Shown here: positions 25,601-32,834 of the stretch, piece by piece
Position numbering within the stretch: the stretch's first letter is position 1
Layout: the number at the start of each line of letters is the position of its first letter
Assembly (NCBI GenBank): GCA_027490465.1
Contig: JAIXXZ010000086.1
Coordinates: forward strand, 1 to 64,000
Reading direction: 5' to 3'
Origin: Oxalobacteraceae bacterium
Lineage (GTDB): Bacteria > Pseudomonadota > Gammaproteobacteria > Burkholderiales > Burkholderiaceae_D
Length of the DNA: 64,000 nucleotides
The notes under the pieces: generated by a model
What the model was told of the DNA's origin: nothing
What the model saw: the letters and a program-made list of their open reading frames with translations, nothing else
Databases searched by the model: none
Program-made: the position numbers and the translations under genes

Positions 25601-25800
25601 AGGCAGGTGAACTGCTCAAGGAAGCGCGCTACAAGCATTACAAGGAAGTCGATCCGGTCAAGAAAAAATGGCAGGCAGGTGTGCTCGAGGCGCGCAATCT
25701 GCAGACCGGCCACAGCACCGTCATCACTATCGACAACTTCAAAGTCAATATTGGCGTGAAGGATGATTACTTCACAACGCGCTACATGGAACAGCAGTAA
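22618..25800 (+). CDS. MMPL/RND-family transporter fused to a LolA-like lipoprotein-sorting domain
   Basis: The 1060-residue ORF has two parts. Residues 1-~780 form an MMPL/RND exporter: an N-terminal helix, a periplasmic loop, sterol-sensing-like helices (ILAVGAGHAVQMLKRYYEEY, then GIGADYAIYMLFRLREE) and a second loop. Residues ~786-1060 form a complete LolA-like outer-membrane lipoprotein-sorting protein with its own signal peptide (GLAMVAALGLSALLMG..AWA) and a DDDIWIYLPSVKKVRRL motif. These are normally separate neighbouring genes. The fusion is in frame but carries an internal GGAGGTGAT-GTG start. Role: probably extraction and transfer of a hydrophobic compound across the envelope, together with the next gene. 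Confidence 0.85.
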   Translation: MRGYIEFIVRFRWAVLAAVLIATVFLHFRGQALTVIIDPNNIVPRSHPFVATTLKVEEVFGSRYVGVIGITPKNGDVFDPKVLEKVQRITGKLRETPRVVKANLLSVSARRAKDIRGTEEGMEVRQMMTDVPTTPEQMAALKDALQRNTAYMNSVVSNDFKTITVLAEVRDATPAELKEGKGGFSYVNKKIEDIVAAERDDSVDIVVTGYPAFLALLEQFSGRGGLLLLIAIGVIGIIHYEAFRTIQGLILPLVTPIVAVTWGKGFMGLAGVPLDIFNMSTPILILAVGAGHAVQMLKRYYEEYNLLRANPALSPREANRMAVVESIVKIGPVMLTAGLVAAAGFLSLMIFDIVSIRVFGIFAGIGILSVLVIEMTFIPALRAVLPPPGEKEARMEREERVWDRITGFYADLMLGEKRSRIFIAAGIIVAVAIAGMTQLKIESALKKYFDPDLPLMVADQKLNERMAGTNNIYLMIEGDQPDAIKDPAVLKAMDELQTFITAQPNIGKVISISEFIKRMNQSMNADKPEFFRIPDQQATIAEYLLLYSMSGEPGDFDPYVDYDYKMANMVIFTHSDSTSDLHLLWKDIQGFVAQKFPPNIRVNIGGSVAQSAAITEVIVKDKILNVVQIASVVFIAAALVFRSLIAGVLVVTPLLLSVLVNMGLMGWLGMRLNVPTALTSALAIGIGADYAIYMLFRLREEIARGTDVDAAFRKVLKTAGKACLFVASAVAGGYAVQAGSRGYYPHTWNAILIGTAMLVSVTAALTVMPALVLKFRPKFIFNGGDVNTTSGNKRAGLAMVAALGLSALLMGTLPTKAWALSATEIMDKNFMVAKYADSTSESTMTLTNKSGQKRVRKTFGTSKLEPNGIDNKRMTRFLEPTDVKGTVSMLIEHTDKDDDIWIYLPSVKKVRRLISSNKKDSFVGTDFSYGDVIGHKVKEWTHTMLKDEEVDGTPCFVIESIPKDGTIKANTGYSKRIVWIQKDNFVTLKSVAYDEAGELLKEARYKHYKEVDPVKKKWQAGVLEARNLQTGHSTVITIDNFKVNIGVKDDYFTTRYMEQQ
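24964..24975 (+). promoter_or_regulatory. Internal Shine-Dalgarno and GTG start for the LolA-like part
   Basis: GGAGGTGAT, a near-perfect anti-16S match, is followed directly by a GTG at 24973, in frame with the long ORF (codon 786). That GTG opens a standard signal peptide. It strongly suggests the LolA-like protein is also, or only, made as an independent 275-residue periplasmic protein. Confidence 0.7.
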
Positions 25801-27204
25801 ATGCGTGTGGTCCGTCGAAGTCATCAGTTATCCGCCAAACGGCCCCGGCTTTCCGGGGTCTCGATTTGTCTCTTTGCAGTACTGCTGGGCAGCGGGATAG
25901 GCTGCGCGAGTGCTCAGGACGCAGCTGCAACAGCGGCGCAACCGCGCGCCGAATCACGCAGTGATGCAAAAGAATCGCCGGACACCGCGAGCCAGAATAC
26001 GGTACCCGCTACTGCTCCCGATCTGGCGCCGGATTTGGCACCGCCCGATAACGCCGCTGACCAGCGCCCTGCTCTGCTCGGCAAACTGAATGCGCTCGGC
26101 CTGACAGGCTCGCTGCGTAGCGGTTACTGGTCTTCCAATCGCCTCTACGACGATCGCGGGAATATCGGTACTGCTTCGACCTGGCTGAAACTGGATAAAC
26201 GTTTCGAGAATGGGCTGGGCGTCTTCGCCGAAGCCTATGGTGGCCGCGAAGATTTTCGTAGTGATGGCAACGGCGTTACTCGAGTGCGCGAGGCGTACCT
26301 GGATGCACGTGCCGGCGCGCTGGATTTTCGTCTCGGTCAACAGATCATTGCGTGGGGCCGAGCCGACCGTCTTAACCCCACCGACAATCTCACACCGCGC
26401 GACAGTCGCTTGCTGGCGGCTGATGTTGACGAAGATCGTTTCGGATCGCTCGCCGCAAAAGCTTCGTGGAATCTGGATGCACATACCAGCCTGACAGGTG
26501 TATGGCTGCCTGAATTCCGCCCTAACCGTATCTTTCTGCGCTCTGGCTTTTCGGAAGTCATTCCAAATGGCTCGCGCAACTGGGCATTGAAGCTGGATCA
26601 GTCAGGCAAAGCAGTCGACTGGTCCGTGTCGTATTACGACGGGTACGATCTTTCGGGTGATCTCTCGGCATCCTATGTATTTCGACATTACCGCACCCGC
26701 GTGATCGGGTTCGATACGGCCACCACCCGTGGTGCCTGGCGCTTTGCGCTGGAATCGGCCTACACGCGTACCGAAGACCCCGACGGCACGCTGGCCTATG
26801 TGAAGAATCCCTTTGTTTACACCGTGCTGGGTATAGAGCGAGATTTCGGAAACAACACCAGCGGCATCGTGCAACTCTTCAATCGCCGGGTGATGCACCA
26901 TCAAACGCCCTCCGCTGCCGAACAACTGCATGCGATCCTGACCTCGCAGCTCGATCGCGATCAGAATGGCGTGAGTGTGCGTGTCGCAAAAAAATGGTGG
27001 AATGAAACGCTGGAAACCGAGCTGTCCGGTTCAGCGCTGCTGGAGCGCCGCGGTTACCTGATTCGTCCACGGCTAAGCTACGCGTGGAGCGATCAGATCA
27101 AGCTGCTGGCGGGTTACGAGTATTTTGATGGCAGCAGCAACACGCTGTATGGTCTGCTGAAACGCAATCGTTTGCTGTTTACTGAGCTGCGGTATTTTTT
27201 CTGA
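25801..27204 (+). CDS. Outer-membrane beta-barrel protein
   Basis: The 467-residue protein begins at an ATG abutting the previous stop codon. It has a long signal peptide ending near SGIGCASAQD and an acidic, Ala/Pro-rich linker to about residue 85. A barrel follows with alternating strands and many aromatics (LRLGQQIIAWGRADRLNPTDN is a porin-like loop), ending in the outer-membrane signature LRYFF. It resembles DUF1302-type proteins, which often accompany MMPL transporters and LolA-like DUF1329 proteins. I infer that it is the outer-membrane partner of the preceding fusion protein. Confidence 0.8.
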   Translation: MRVVRRSHQLSAKRPRLSGVSICLFAVLLGSGIGCASAQDAAATAAQPRAESRSDAKESPDTASQNTVPATAPDLAPDLAPPDNAADQRPALLGKLNALGLTGSLRSGYWSSNRLYDDRGNIGTASTWLKLDKRFENGLGVFAEAYGGREDFRSDGNGVTRVREAYLDARAGALDFRLGQQIIAWGRADRLNPTDNLTPRDSRLLAADVDEDRFGSLAAKASWNLDAHTSLTGVWLPEFRPNRIFLRSGFSEVIPNGSRNWALKLDQSGKAVDWSVSYYDGYDLSGDLSASYVFRHYRTRVIGFDTATTRGAWRFALESAYTRTEDPDGTLAYVKNPFVYTVLGIERDFGNNTSGIVQLFNRRVMHHQTPSAAEQLHAILTSQLDRDQNGVSVRVAKKWWNETLETELSGSALLERRGYLIRPRLSYAWSDQIKLLAGYEYFDGSSNTLYGLLKRNRLLFTELRYFF

Positions 27205-27228
27205 GGAAACGCTGCTCCCTGAAGCTGC

Positions 27229-27570
27229 TCACACAATCATGAGCAATGCTTTCAGCTTTGCACGAACATCCCATAATTCGTGATCCTCCACACGCGCCTT
27301 GTGCTTTGCTCTTCGTGTGCGCCAGTCGAGTGATTTCACTTGATCCGTCAGTACAGCGCAGCGCGTACCATCCACTTCTGTTATCACCTCGAAGGGATGA
27401 CCTTTGACCTTCGTGCTGAGCGGACAACAAACCATCAAACCCGATTTCCCGTTGTAGGCAGCTGGACTGAGCACCAAGGCAGGGCGATGCCCCGCCTGCT
27501 CGTGCCCTGCCTGTGGATCGAATTCCAGCCAAACGATGTCACCCGAATCCGGAACATAACGTTTGACCAT
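27229..27570 (-). CDS. mazF: mRNA interferase toxin MazF
   Basis: The 113-residue protein is a full-length PemK/MazF endoribonuclease: YVPDSGDIVWLEFDPQAGHEQAGHRPALVLSP, then LMVCCPLSTKVKGHPFEV and VLTDQVKSLDWR, the latter carrying the family's conserved threonine/aspartate area. It cleaves mRNA at short sequence motifs when free of MazE. Its ATG overlaps the mazE stop by one base (TAATG), so the two are coupled. Both parts look intact. Confidence 0.93.
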   Translation of the reverse strand: MVKRYVPDSGDIVWLEFDPQAGHEQAGHRPALVLSPAAYNGKSGLMVCCPLSTKVKGHPFEVITEVDGTRCAVLTDQVKSLDWRTRRAKHKARVEDHELWDVRAKLKALLMIV

Positions 27571-27812
27571 TACCAGGTTTCCTTACCCACTGGTTTACCA
27601 AAATCAGATTCCGCATGGGTGTTACGAGGATTGATACCAGCAACCAGGTCTTCCAATTTGTATTCTTTACGAGTCGCAGGCTCGATAATAATTTTGCCGC
27701 GCGATACTTTGACAGAGACCTTTTGATCCATTACCAGATGCGCTTCTTTCATCACGCTGGCACTCAATCTGAGTGCAGGACTATTACCCCATTTTTTAAT
27801 CACGGCTTCCAT
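27570..27812 (-). CDS. mazE: Antitoxin MazE
   Basis: The 80-residue AbrB-type antitoxin starts at the ATG at 27812, preceded by GGAGG. The DNA-binding N-terminus is AVIKKWGNSPALRLSASVMKEA, followed by a beta hairpin and a disordered acidic tail (AGINPRNTHAESDFG) that would block MazF. The ORF track begins 12 codons earlier, without support. The MazEF complex should repress its own promoter, which must lie in 27813-27900 next to repeat copy B. Confidence 0.92.
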   Translation of the reverse strand: MEAVIKKWGNSPALRLSASVMKEAHLVMDQKVSVKVSRGKIIIEPATRKEYKLEDLVAGINPRNTHAESDFGKPVGKETW

Positions 27813-27903
27813 AACGAACCTCCTTTTGTTTCTACATTGTAGATACAAAAGCCAAATTCGTCCAGCGCTTGAATTAAATGTGGTCTCACGAGCATCAATC
27901 CAG

Positions 27904-28033
27904 GAAAGCGCTGATGAAGCAAACCCAGAAAGTTTTGTGGCAAAGCCAATGGCACCGAGCCCTTGGTCTTGCTGGTCCCTACGTCGCTCAGCTGCGCTGG
28001 ATCGCCATACAACGCGGATGTATTCAGCGCCTG
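27904..28033 (+). repeat. Intergenic repeat family, copy B
   Basis: The core from GTCGCTCAG through TGCGCTGG, TCGCCATACAACGCGGA to TATTCAGCGCCTGC matches copies A, C and D. This copy also has GGCACCGAGCCCTTGG, shared with copy D. It ends right at the stop codon of the amidohydrolase gene, between that gene and mazEF. Confidence 0.75.
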
Positions 28034-29719
28034 CTATTGAAACTCAGTCAGCAAAGCCCCCGCCAAAGGCGCGTCCTGCAACAAGCCTTTGCTGTCTACC
28101 AGCCGCTGGCCATTGACCCAGACACCGTGCACACCCAGCGCATCGGTATCGAGCCGAGGAGCACCGCCGGGCAAATCGAATACGCGCTTTTTCGGGCCGC
28201 GGCCCACGGTCGCCGGATCGAACAATAGCAAATCAGCCGCATAACCCTCGCGTATCAAACCGCGGTTCTGCAAACCGAGAATTTGCGCAGGTCGTGCCGT
28301 CAGCTGATGCACGGCATCAGCCAGCCGCATCTTGCCAAGATCACGTGCCCAGTGCCCCATCAGATGCAAGCCAAAGCCAGCGTCATTGAAGAAGGTCAGA
28401 TGCGCGCCAGCGTCGCTGAGCGTGACCAGACTGTGGGGATGATTCAGTAACTCGGCCACGGCATCGGTATCGCTGTTGAGCAGAATGGCAGTGAATACCG
28501 TTTGCAAATCTTCAGCGAGTGCCAGATCAAGCGCGACATCGAGTGGGTCTTTGTGCTGCTCGCGCGCAAGTTCCGCCACGCTGCGCTGCTCGAAATGCGC
28601 GTGCTCGGGCAAGCGGGTCTCGACCACATGCACCTTGTCCCATTCATTGTTAAACAAGCGGAACGACGTAGGCGAAGCCAGTTCGTCGCGTACGCTTTGT
28701 CGAAATGCCGGATCGGCGAGTTTCGCTTTGAGTGCATCATGTGAAAGACCAAGCGCTGGTTTCCAGCTGGCGAGTCCTTCCACCGGATACGGCGAATGAA
28801 AGGTGAAGTCCATGGTCAGCGGGCAGCAGGATACCTGCCCGACCAGCGGCACACCACGCGCATTGGCCTCAGTGATCGCCTTGAGATCATTGAATACGGC
28901 ACCGGGGTTCGTGGGATTGTGGAGCAAGGCAGCAATCATCACTGGCCGGCCCGATGCCACCGCCATCGCTTCCAGGAACGGGATCGGCATCTGACCACCC
29001 TTGGTCACCATGTAGATACCCTGCCCCTGATGGCCCATGGCTTTGATGAGTGACATCATTTCATGGTCGCTGGCCAGACGGGATGGCATGGGCAAACCGC
29101 CCTCGCCGTTATGCGCCGGGCTGGTGCTGGATGCGAGACCGATCGCGCCGGCGGCCATCGCTTCTTTCACGAGATCGACCATCTGGGCGATCTCGTCTTC
29201 GGTGGCCTCGCGCTTGTTCGATTGATCGCCCATCACCCAGGTGCGAACGGACGAATGTCCGATATAGGCCGCTACATTAACCGCGCAACCGCGCTTGCGA
29301 AGCAGGTCCAGGTATTGCGGAAAAGTTTCGAAACCCCAGTCGATACCGCTGCGCAGTACATCCAGCGACATACCCTCGACCTGCGTCAGGTGACGCATGG
29401 TGATATCGCGGTCGGCTGGCTTGCAGGGCGCAATGGTGAAGCCACAGTTACCGATCACCGCCGTGGTCACGCCCATGGCCGGTGAGGGTCGCACGAACGA
29501 ATCCCAGGTAATTTGTGCATCGAAATGTGTGTGGCTGTCGATAATGCCAGGCATGAGCGCCAGCCCATCAGCATTGATCGTCTCGGCCGCTGTGACAGGG
29601 AGCGCCTTGCCTACCCCGACGATCACGCCATCTCTGACCGCCACATCACATACAGTGGGTTCCTCACCACCGCCATCGTAAACAGCGGCTTTTTGAATCA
29701 GCAAATCAACATTCATCAT
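28034..29719 (-). CDS. N-acyl-D-amino-acid deacylase family amidohydrolase
   Basis: The 561-residue metal-dependent amidohydrolase has the metal motif GIIDSHTHFDAQ (H63/H65), then MGVTTAVIGNCGFTIAP, an ASSTSPAHNGEGGLPMPSRLAS segment, a late SDAGAHLTF motif with the catalytic aspartate, and a C-terminal VWVNGQRLV. This is the D-aminoacylase/dihydroorotase-like COG3653 pattern, removing N-acyl groups from D-amino acids or related amides in the cytoplasm. Two adjacent ATGs (29719, 29716) could be used. It stands alone, followed directly by repeat copy B. Confidence 0.88.
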   Translation of the reverse strand: MMNVDLLIQKAAVYDGGGEEPTVCDVAVRDGVIVGVGKALPVTAAETINADGLALMPGIIDSHTHFDAQITWDSFVRPSPAMGVTTAVIGNCGFTIAPCKPADRDITMRHLTQVEGMSLDVLRSGIDWGFETFPQYLDLLRKRGCAVNVAAYIGHSSVRTWVMGDQSNKREATEDEIAQMVDLVKEAMAAGAIGLASSTSPAHNGEGGLPMPSRLASDHEMMSLIKAMGHQGQGIYMVTKGGQMPIPFLEAMAVASGRPVMIAALLHNPTNPGAVFNDLKAITEANARGVPLVGQVSCCPLTMDFTFHSPYPVEGLASWKPALGLSHDALKAKLADPAFRQSVRDELASPTSFRLFNNEWDKVHVVETRLPEHAHFEQRSVAELAREQHKDPLDVALDLALAEDLQTVFTAILLNSDTDAVAELLNHPHSLVTLSDAGAHLTFFNDAGFGLHLMGHWARDLGKMRLADAVHQLTARPAQILGLQNRGLIREGYAADLLLFDPATVGRGPKKRVFDLPGGAPRLDTDALGVHGVWVNGQRLVDSKGLLQDAPLAGALLTEFQ

Positions 29720-29873
29720 GACTATCCGGTAAAACGTAATCTTGTTCAGTGTGGCGGGAGAGTTTAGGTCCCTGAAAAGGCGCTACTTTACCGGATGAGA
29801 CATCACTGCTTAAAAAATATGCAGGTGGGAACTGAAAGGCAATTCGATCAAGATCGAACTCAGCAGATGTGAT

Positions 29874-30617
29874 TCAGGGAACCAGATTAATCGGCAGACA
29901 GAGCTGGTAACCCACACCCCAGACTGACTTAATGGCAGGTTCTGCATCATCCGATTGGGCTGAGCGAATTTTCTTGCGCAAACGGGCGACCAATTCCTCG
30001 AGGGCGTGCTTGCTGATGATCTCGTCAGCAGTCTGCCCTGTGCACACATCACATAAAGTGGCTGAATCCAAGGTGTTGTCCTGCACCTGCACGAGCGCCA
30101 CCAGCAGTATCTTCTCGCGCATCGTCAAACGCAGCACAGAAGATAAACCGGGGCCCTGCAAGGTACGTTGTCTGAGACTCAGTGACAGCGCATGGTCGTC
30201 CTGTGCAGGCTTGACGCGCCGGCCCAGACTGCGAAGTATCATCACCAGCTCATCAGGTATGACAGGCTTGGTGAGATATACATCAGCCCCGCCGACACCA
30301 TAGCCTGCGATGCGATCATTCAGCGTCACTCTGGCCGTCATGATCACGATGCCGGCATCCGGCAAAGTTTGCCGCAAGCGATTGGAGAGACTCAGCCCAT
30401 CTTCACCTGGCAAATTAAGATCGATGACGAAGATATCCACTGGCCTATGGGTAATAAGATCATCCAGCGCACGCGCGGAATTGACCGCATTGACCAGAAA
30501 TCCATGACTGCTCAGGTGATCGCTCACCTCTGCACGCAGTAACTCGTCATCTTCGACGAGCGCAATCGACATGGTGGGTTGTGGCGACATGATCTTGACC
30601 AGCTGTTGATTTTTCAA
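29874..30617 (-). CDS. Response regulator, OmpR-like, second DISM system
   Basis: This regulator has a receiver domain (VEDDELLRAEV, phosphoacceptor in FVIDLNLPGEDGLSLSNR, lysine in LTKPV) and a C-terminal winged helix ending GVGYQLCLPI. It is paralogous to 4030..4734, sharing the DLNLPGEDGLSLS and VGYQLC motifs. The reading frame begins with TTG at 30617, overlapping the kinase stop (TTGA), with an AGGG upstream; the ATG at 30590 is the alternative. It is transcribed with, and presumably phosphorylated by, the kinase at 30614..32632. Confidence 0.9.
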   Translation of the reverse strand: MKNQQLVKIMSPQPTMSIALVEDDELLRAEVSDHLSSHGFLVNAVNSARALDDLITHRPVDIFVIDLNLPGEDGLSLSNRLRQTLPDAGIVIMTARVTLNDRIAGYGVGGADVYLTKPVIPDELVMILRSLGRRVKPAQDDHALSLSLRQRTLQGPGLSSVLRLTMREKILLVALVQVQDNTLDSATLCDVCTGQTADEIISKHALEELVARLRKKIRSAQSDDAEPAIKSVWGVGYQLCLPINLVP

Positions 30618-32632
30618 TTGGGAACCCTGACGGTAAATGTAACTGTATCGCGCGCATGCCGAAAATCGACACTCGCACCAATCTTTGCAGCCGCCGCCTT
30701 GACAAGGCTGAGCCCCAGCCCCATGCCCGGCACGGCCATGGAATTGGGATGTCGGTAATACCTCTCAAAGACCCGGTCTTGGTCAGGCATCCCAAAGGTA
30801 CCTACGGCATTACTGATCTCGAAACACACCCAATCAGTCTCAGTTGCAGTTGGCACGGTAACGATTGAATCTGCCGGTGATGCGCTGCCTGTAGGCTTGA
30901 CTGTGATCGCGACATCGCCGCCGGCATGACCGTATTTGTAGGCATTATTGATGAGATTGCCAAAAATAACGGTCAACATCTCCCGGTCTGCAGTGAAGAC
31001 CGCGTTCGCCTCGACCTTGACGTGAAACCTGCTTTGATCGGTGTAAGTTTCGGTCAATTCTTCGATCAGTTCTGCTGCAGGAGAAATCATCACGGACGGC
31101 AAGGACTCATAGCGATCCAAGCGCGCTGAAACTGCGACGTGCTCGATCAGACTGTTCATGCGATTCACGCACTGATCGATGTGTCGCAGTTTCTGCGTGG
31201 CCGTCTGATTGTCTTGCAGTTGCTCTTTCAGAGCTCTTGAGGCGAACGTGATCGTCCCCAGAGGATTTTTAAGATCATGGGTGAGCAGGTCGATCATGGT
31301 ATTCCGGTCGGACAGCAAGGCCGCATAAGAATCTGCCTCGATTCGGTCAATACGGATTTGATTGAGCTCTTCTGCCTTGAGTTTCTCCCTGTGCTCTTCT
31401 TCAAACTTGATCAGCAAGAAGATAACGGCACCCACCATCAATCCATTCAGACGCCAGTCCGAAATGTTCTGAATCGGCCCAACAAAACCGTTGAAAAGAG
31501 AGAAAAACAGGCCTCCCACCACTGTCGGAAGCAGAACCACATAGAACAAGAAGAATGAAACGAAAAACAATATCCTGACATTTTTGATCATCCCCTTGGA
31601 TTTAGCCACACCAAAGATGTGTATTGCGGGATAAATCGAAAAGATGACCAGATTCAAACGGATTGAGAAATTCTTGTAGTCAGTAAAGAATAGTGCGCAA
31701 TTCAGTACACAGATCACCAGGATGGCGTAGACCATCGCGACATAGAATCTTGAATCACAATAAGATTTGACCACGACAAAAATCGTCAGTATCGAAAAAA
31801 AACTTCGGAGGATGAACATCACATGCGGCAAGGCATCCAGCAGCACGGGAGACCACGACGGAAACCATATTGACGGAAATCCGTAGATACTCAGAAGATA
31901 AACAAAGATACTGGCTTGAACCCCGGCAAAACAAACCGTCATACTCGATTGATACTTCACCACCCAAAAAACACCAATAGCCAGCAAGACGCTGGCCAGT
32001 GTCAAGGAAATAAAAATACGCTTTATCCGATTGCCGGTAACTGCGGCAAGGTTTTCCAAAGTCACGACATCCGTATCCAGTATCAGAAAATTCGTCGTCT
32101 GGATTTTGAGATAAATGATGGTTGAAGGCGATGCACTCTCACGCAAATTGACGCAGTAGTAATCATCGGCGCATGATTTCTCTTTCTGTGGAAACATGTC
32201 GCCTATCGTCTGTATCTGCCACTGGCCGCGGTCAAACTCGTAGACCTCGATCAGATCGGCGTCATGCGGCCCAACACGCAGAATCATCTGCTGTGTCCCA
32301 TCATTAGCCGCTGAAGAATCCAGCGATGGGACGATGCGCATTCTCACCCAGATGGGTGCCGCCTGATAGCCGAGATTCAATCGCTTTTCAAAAGGTTTAA
32401 ATGGTGCCCCTTCGACCGAATTGATATCAAATTGAAATTTGCTGTCGATGAAGAAGGACTGCTCAACGGCGGGTTCGTTCGATGCCATTGCGGCACTTAC
32501 GCTGCACAGCCAGAAACATAAGCACAAAACATAACCAAGCCGCCCCAGCCAGCGAGCATCACCGAAAACAGTCGCGGGATAAGATCTATGGTTCAACACG
32601 TTGAAGACAGTAAGGGTCGCGTCAATCGCCAC
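30614..32632 (-). CDS. Membrane histidine kinase with 7TMR-DISM sensor, second system
   Basis: The 672-residue protein has an uncleaved or late signal region (about 31-50), a DISMED2-like periplasmic domain (about 55-195, with APIWVRMRIV), seven helices between about 203 and 410, a short coiled coil (410-440), HisKA with H452 in LLTHDLKNPLGTI, and an ATPase domain with N563 (GNLINNAYKYG) and GMGLGLSL (636-643). The order is the same as in the kinase at 4719..6608. The ligand is unknown. It overlaps its regulator gene. Repeat copy C lies in the gap upstream. Confidence 0.9.
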   Translation of the reverse strand: MAIDATLTVFNVLNHRSYPATVFGDARWLGRLGYVLCLCFWLCSVSAAMASNEPAVEQSFFIDSKFQFDINSVEGAPFKPFEKRLNLGYQAAPIWVRMRIVPSLDSSAANDGTQQMILRVGPHDADLIEVYEFDRGQWQIQTIGDMFPQKEKSCADDYYCVNLRESASPSTIIYLKIQTTNFLILDTDVVTLENLAAVTGNRIKRIFISLTLASVLLAIGVFWVVKYQSSMTVCFAGVQASIFVYLLSIYGFPSIWFPSWSPVLLDALPHVMFILRSFFSILTIFVVVKSYCDSRFYVAMVYAILVICVLNCALFFTDYKNFSIRLNLVIFSIYPAIHIFGVAKSKGMIKNVRILFFVSFFLFYVVLLPTVVGGLFFSLFNGFVGPIQNISDWRLNGLMVGAVIFLLIKFEEEHREKLKAEELNQIRIDRIEADSYAALLSDRNTMIDLLTHDLKNPLGTITFASRALKEQLQDNQTATQKLRHIDQCVNRMNSLIEHVAVSARLDRYESLPSVMISPAAELIEELTETYTDQSRFHVKVEANAVFTADREMLTVIFGNLINNAYKYGHAGGDVAITVKPTGSASPADSIVTVPTATETDWVCFEISNAVGTFGMPDQDRVFERYYRHPNSMAVPGMGLGLSLVKAAAAKIGASVDFRHARDTVTFTVRVPN

Positions 32633-32699
32633 GCTAATCTGTGAGCTTTCATGAGCTTTCCCAGGTTATTTGATGATGGTTTTACTCCCGCATTCTAAG

Positions 32700-32830
32700 G
32701 AAGTGCTGATTAATTACAACCGGAAACTTATCAGCAGGATTCATTACGACAAACTCCTGATTTCGCAGCACCCCGTGTCGCACAGTTGCGCTGGCTCGCC
32801 ATAAAACCCGGATTCACTCAGCGTCTACCT
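32700..32830 (+). repeat. Intergenic repeat family, copy C
   Basis: GTCGCACAGTTGCGCTGG, then TCGCCATAAAACCCGGATT and ACTCAGCGTCTAC, match copies A, B and D; the upstream AAGTGCTGAT start parallels AAAGCGCTGATGAA in copy B. It fills the gap between the kinase start and the stop codon of the 993-residue protein. Confidence 0.7.
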
Positions 32831-32834
32831 AAGG

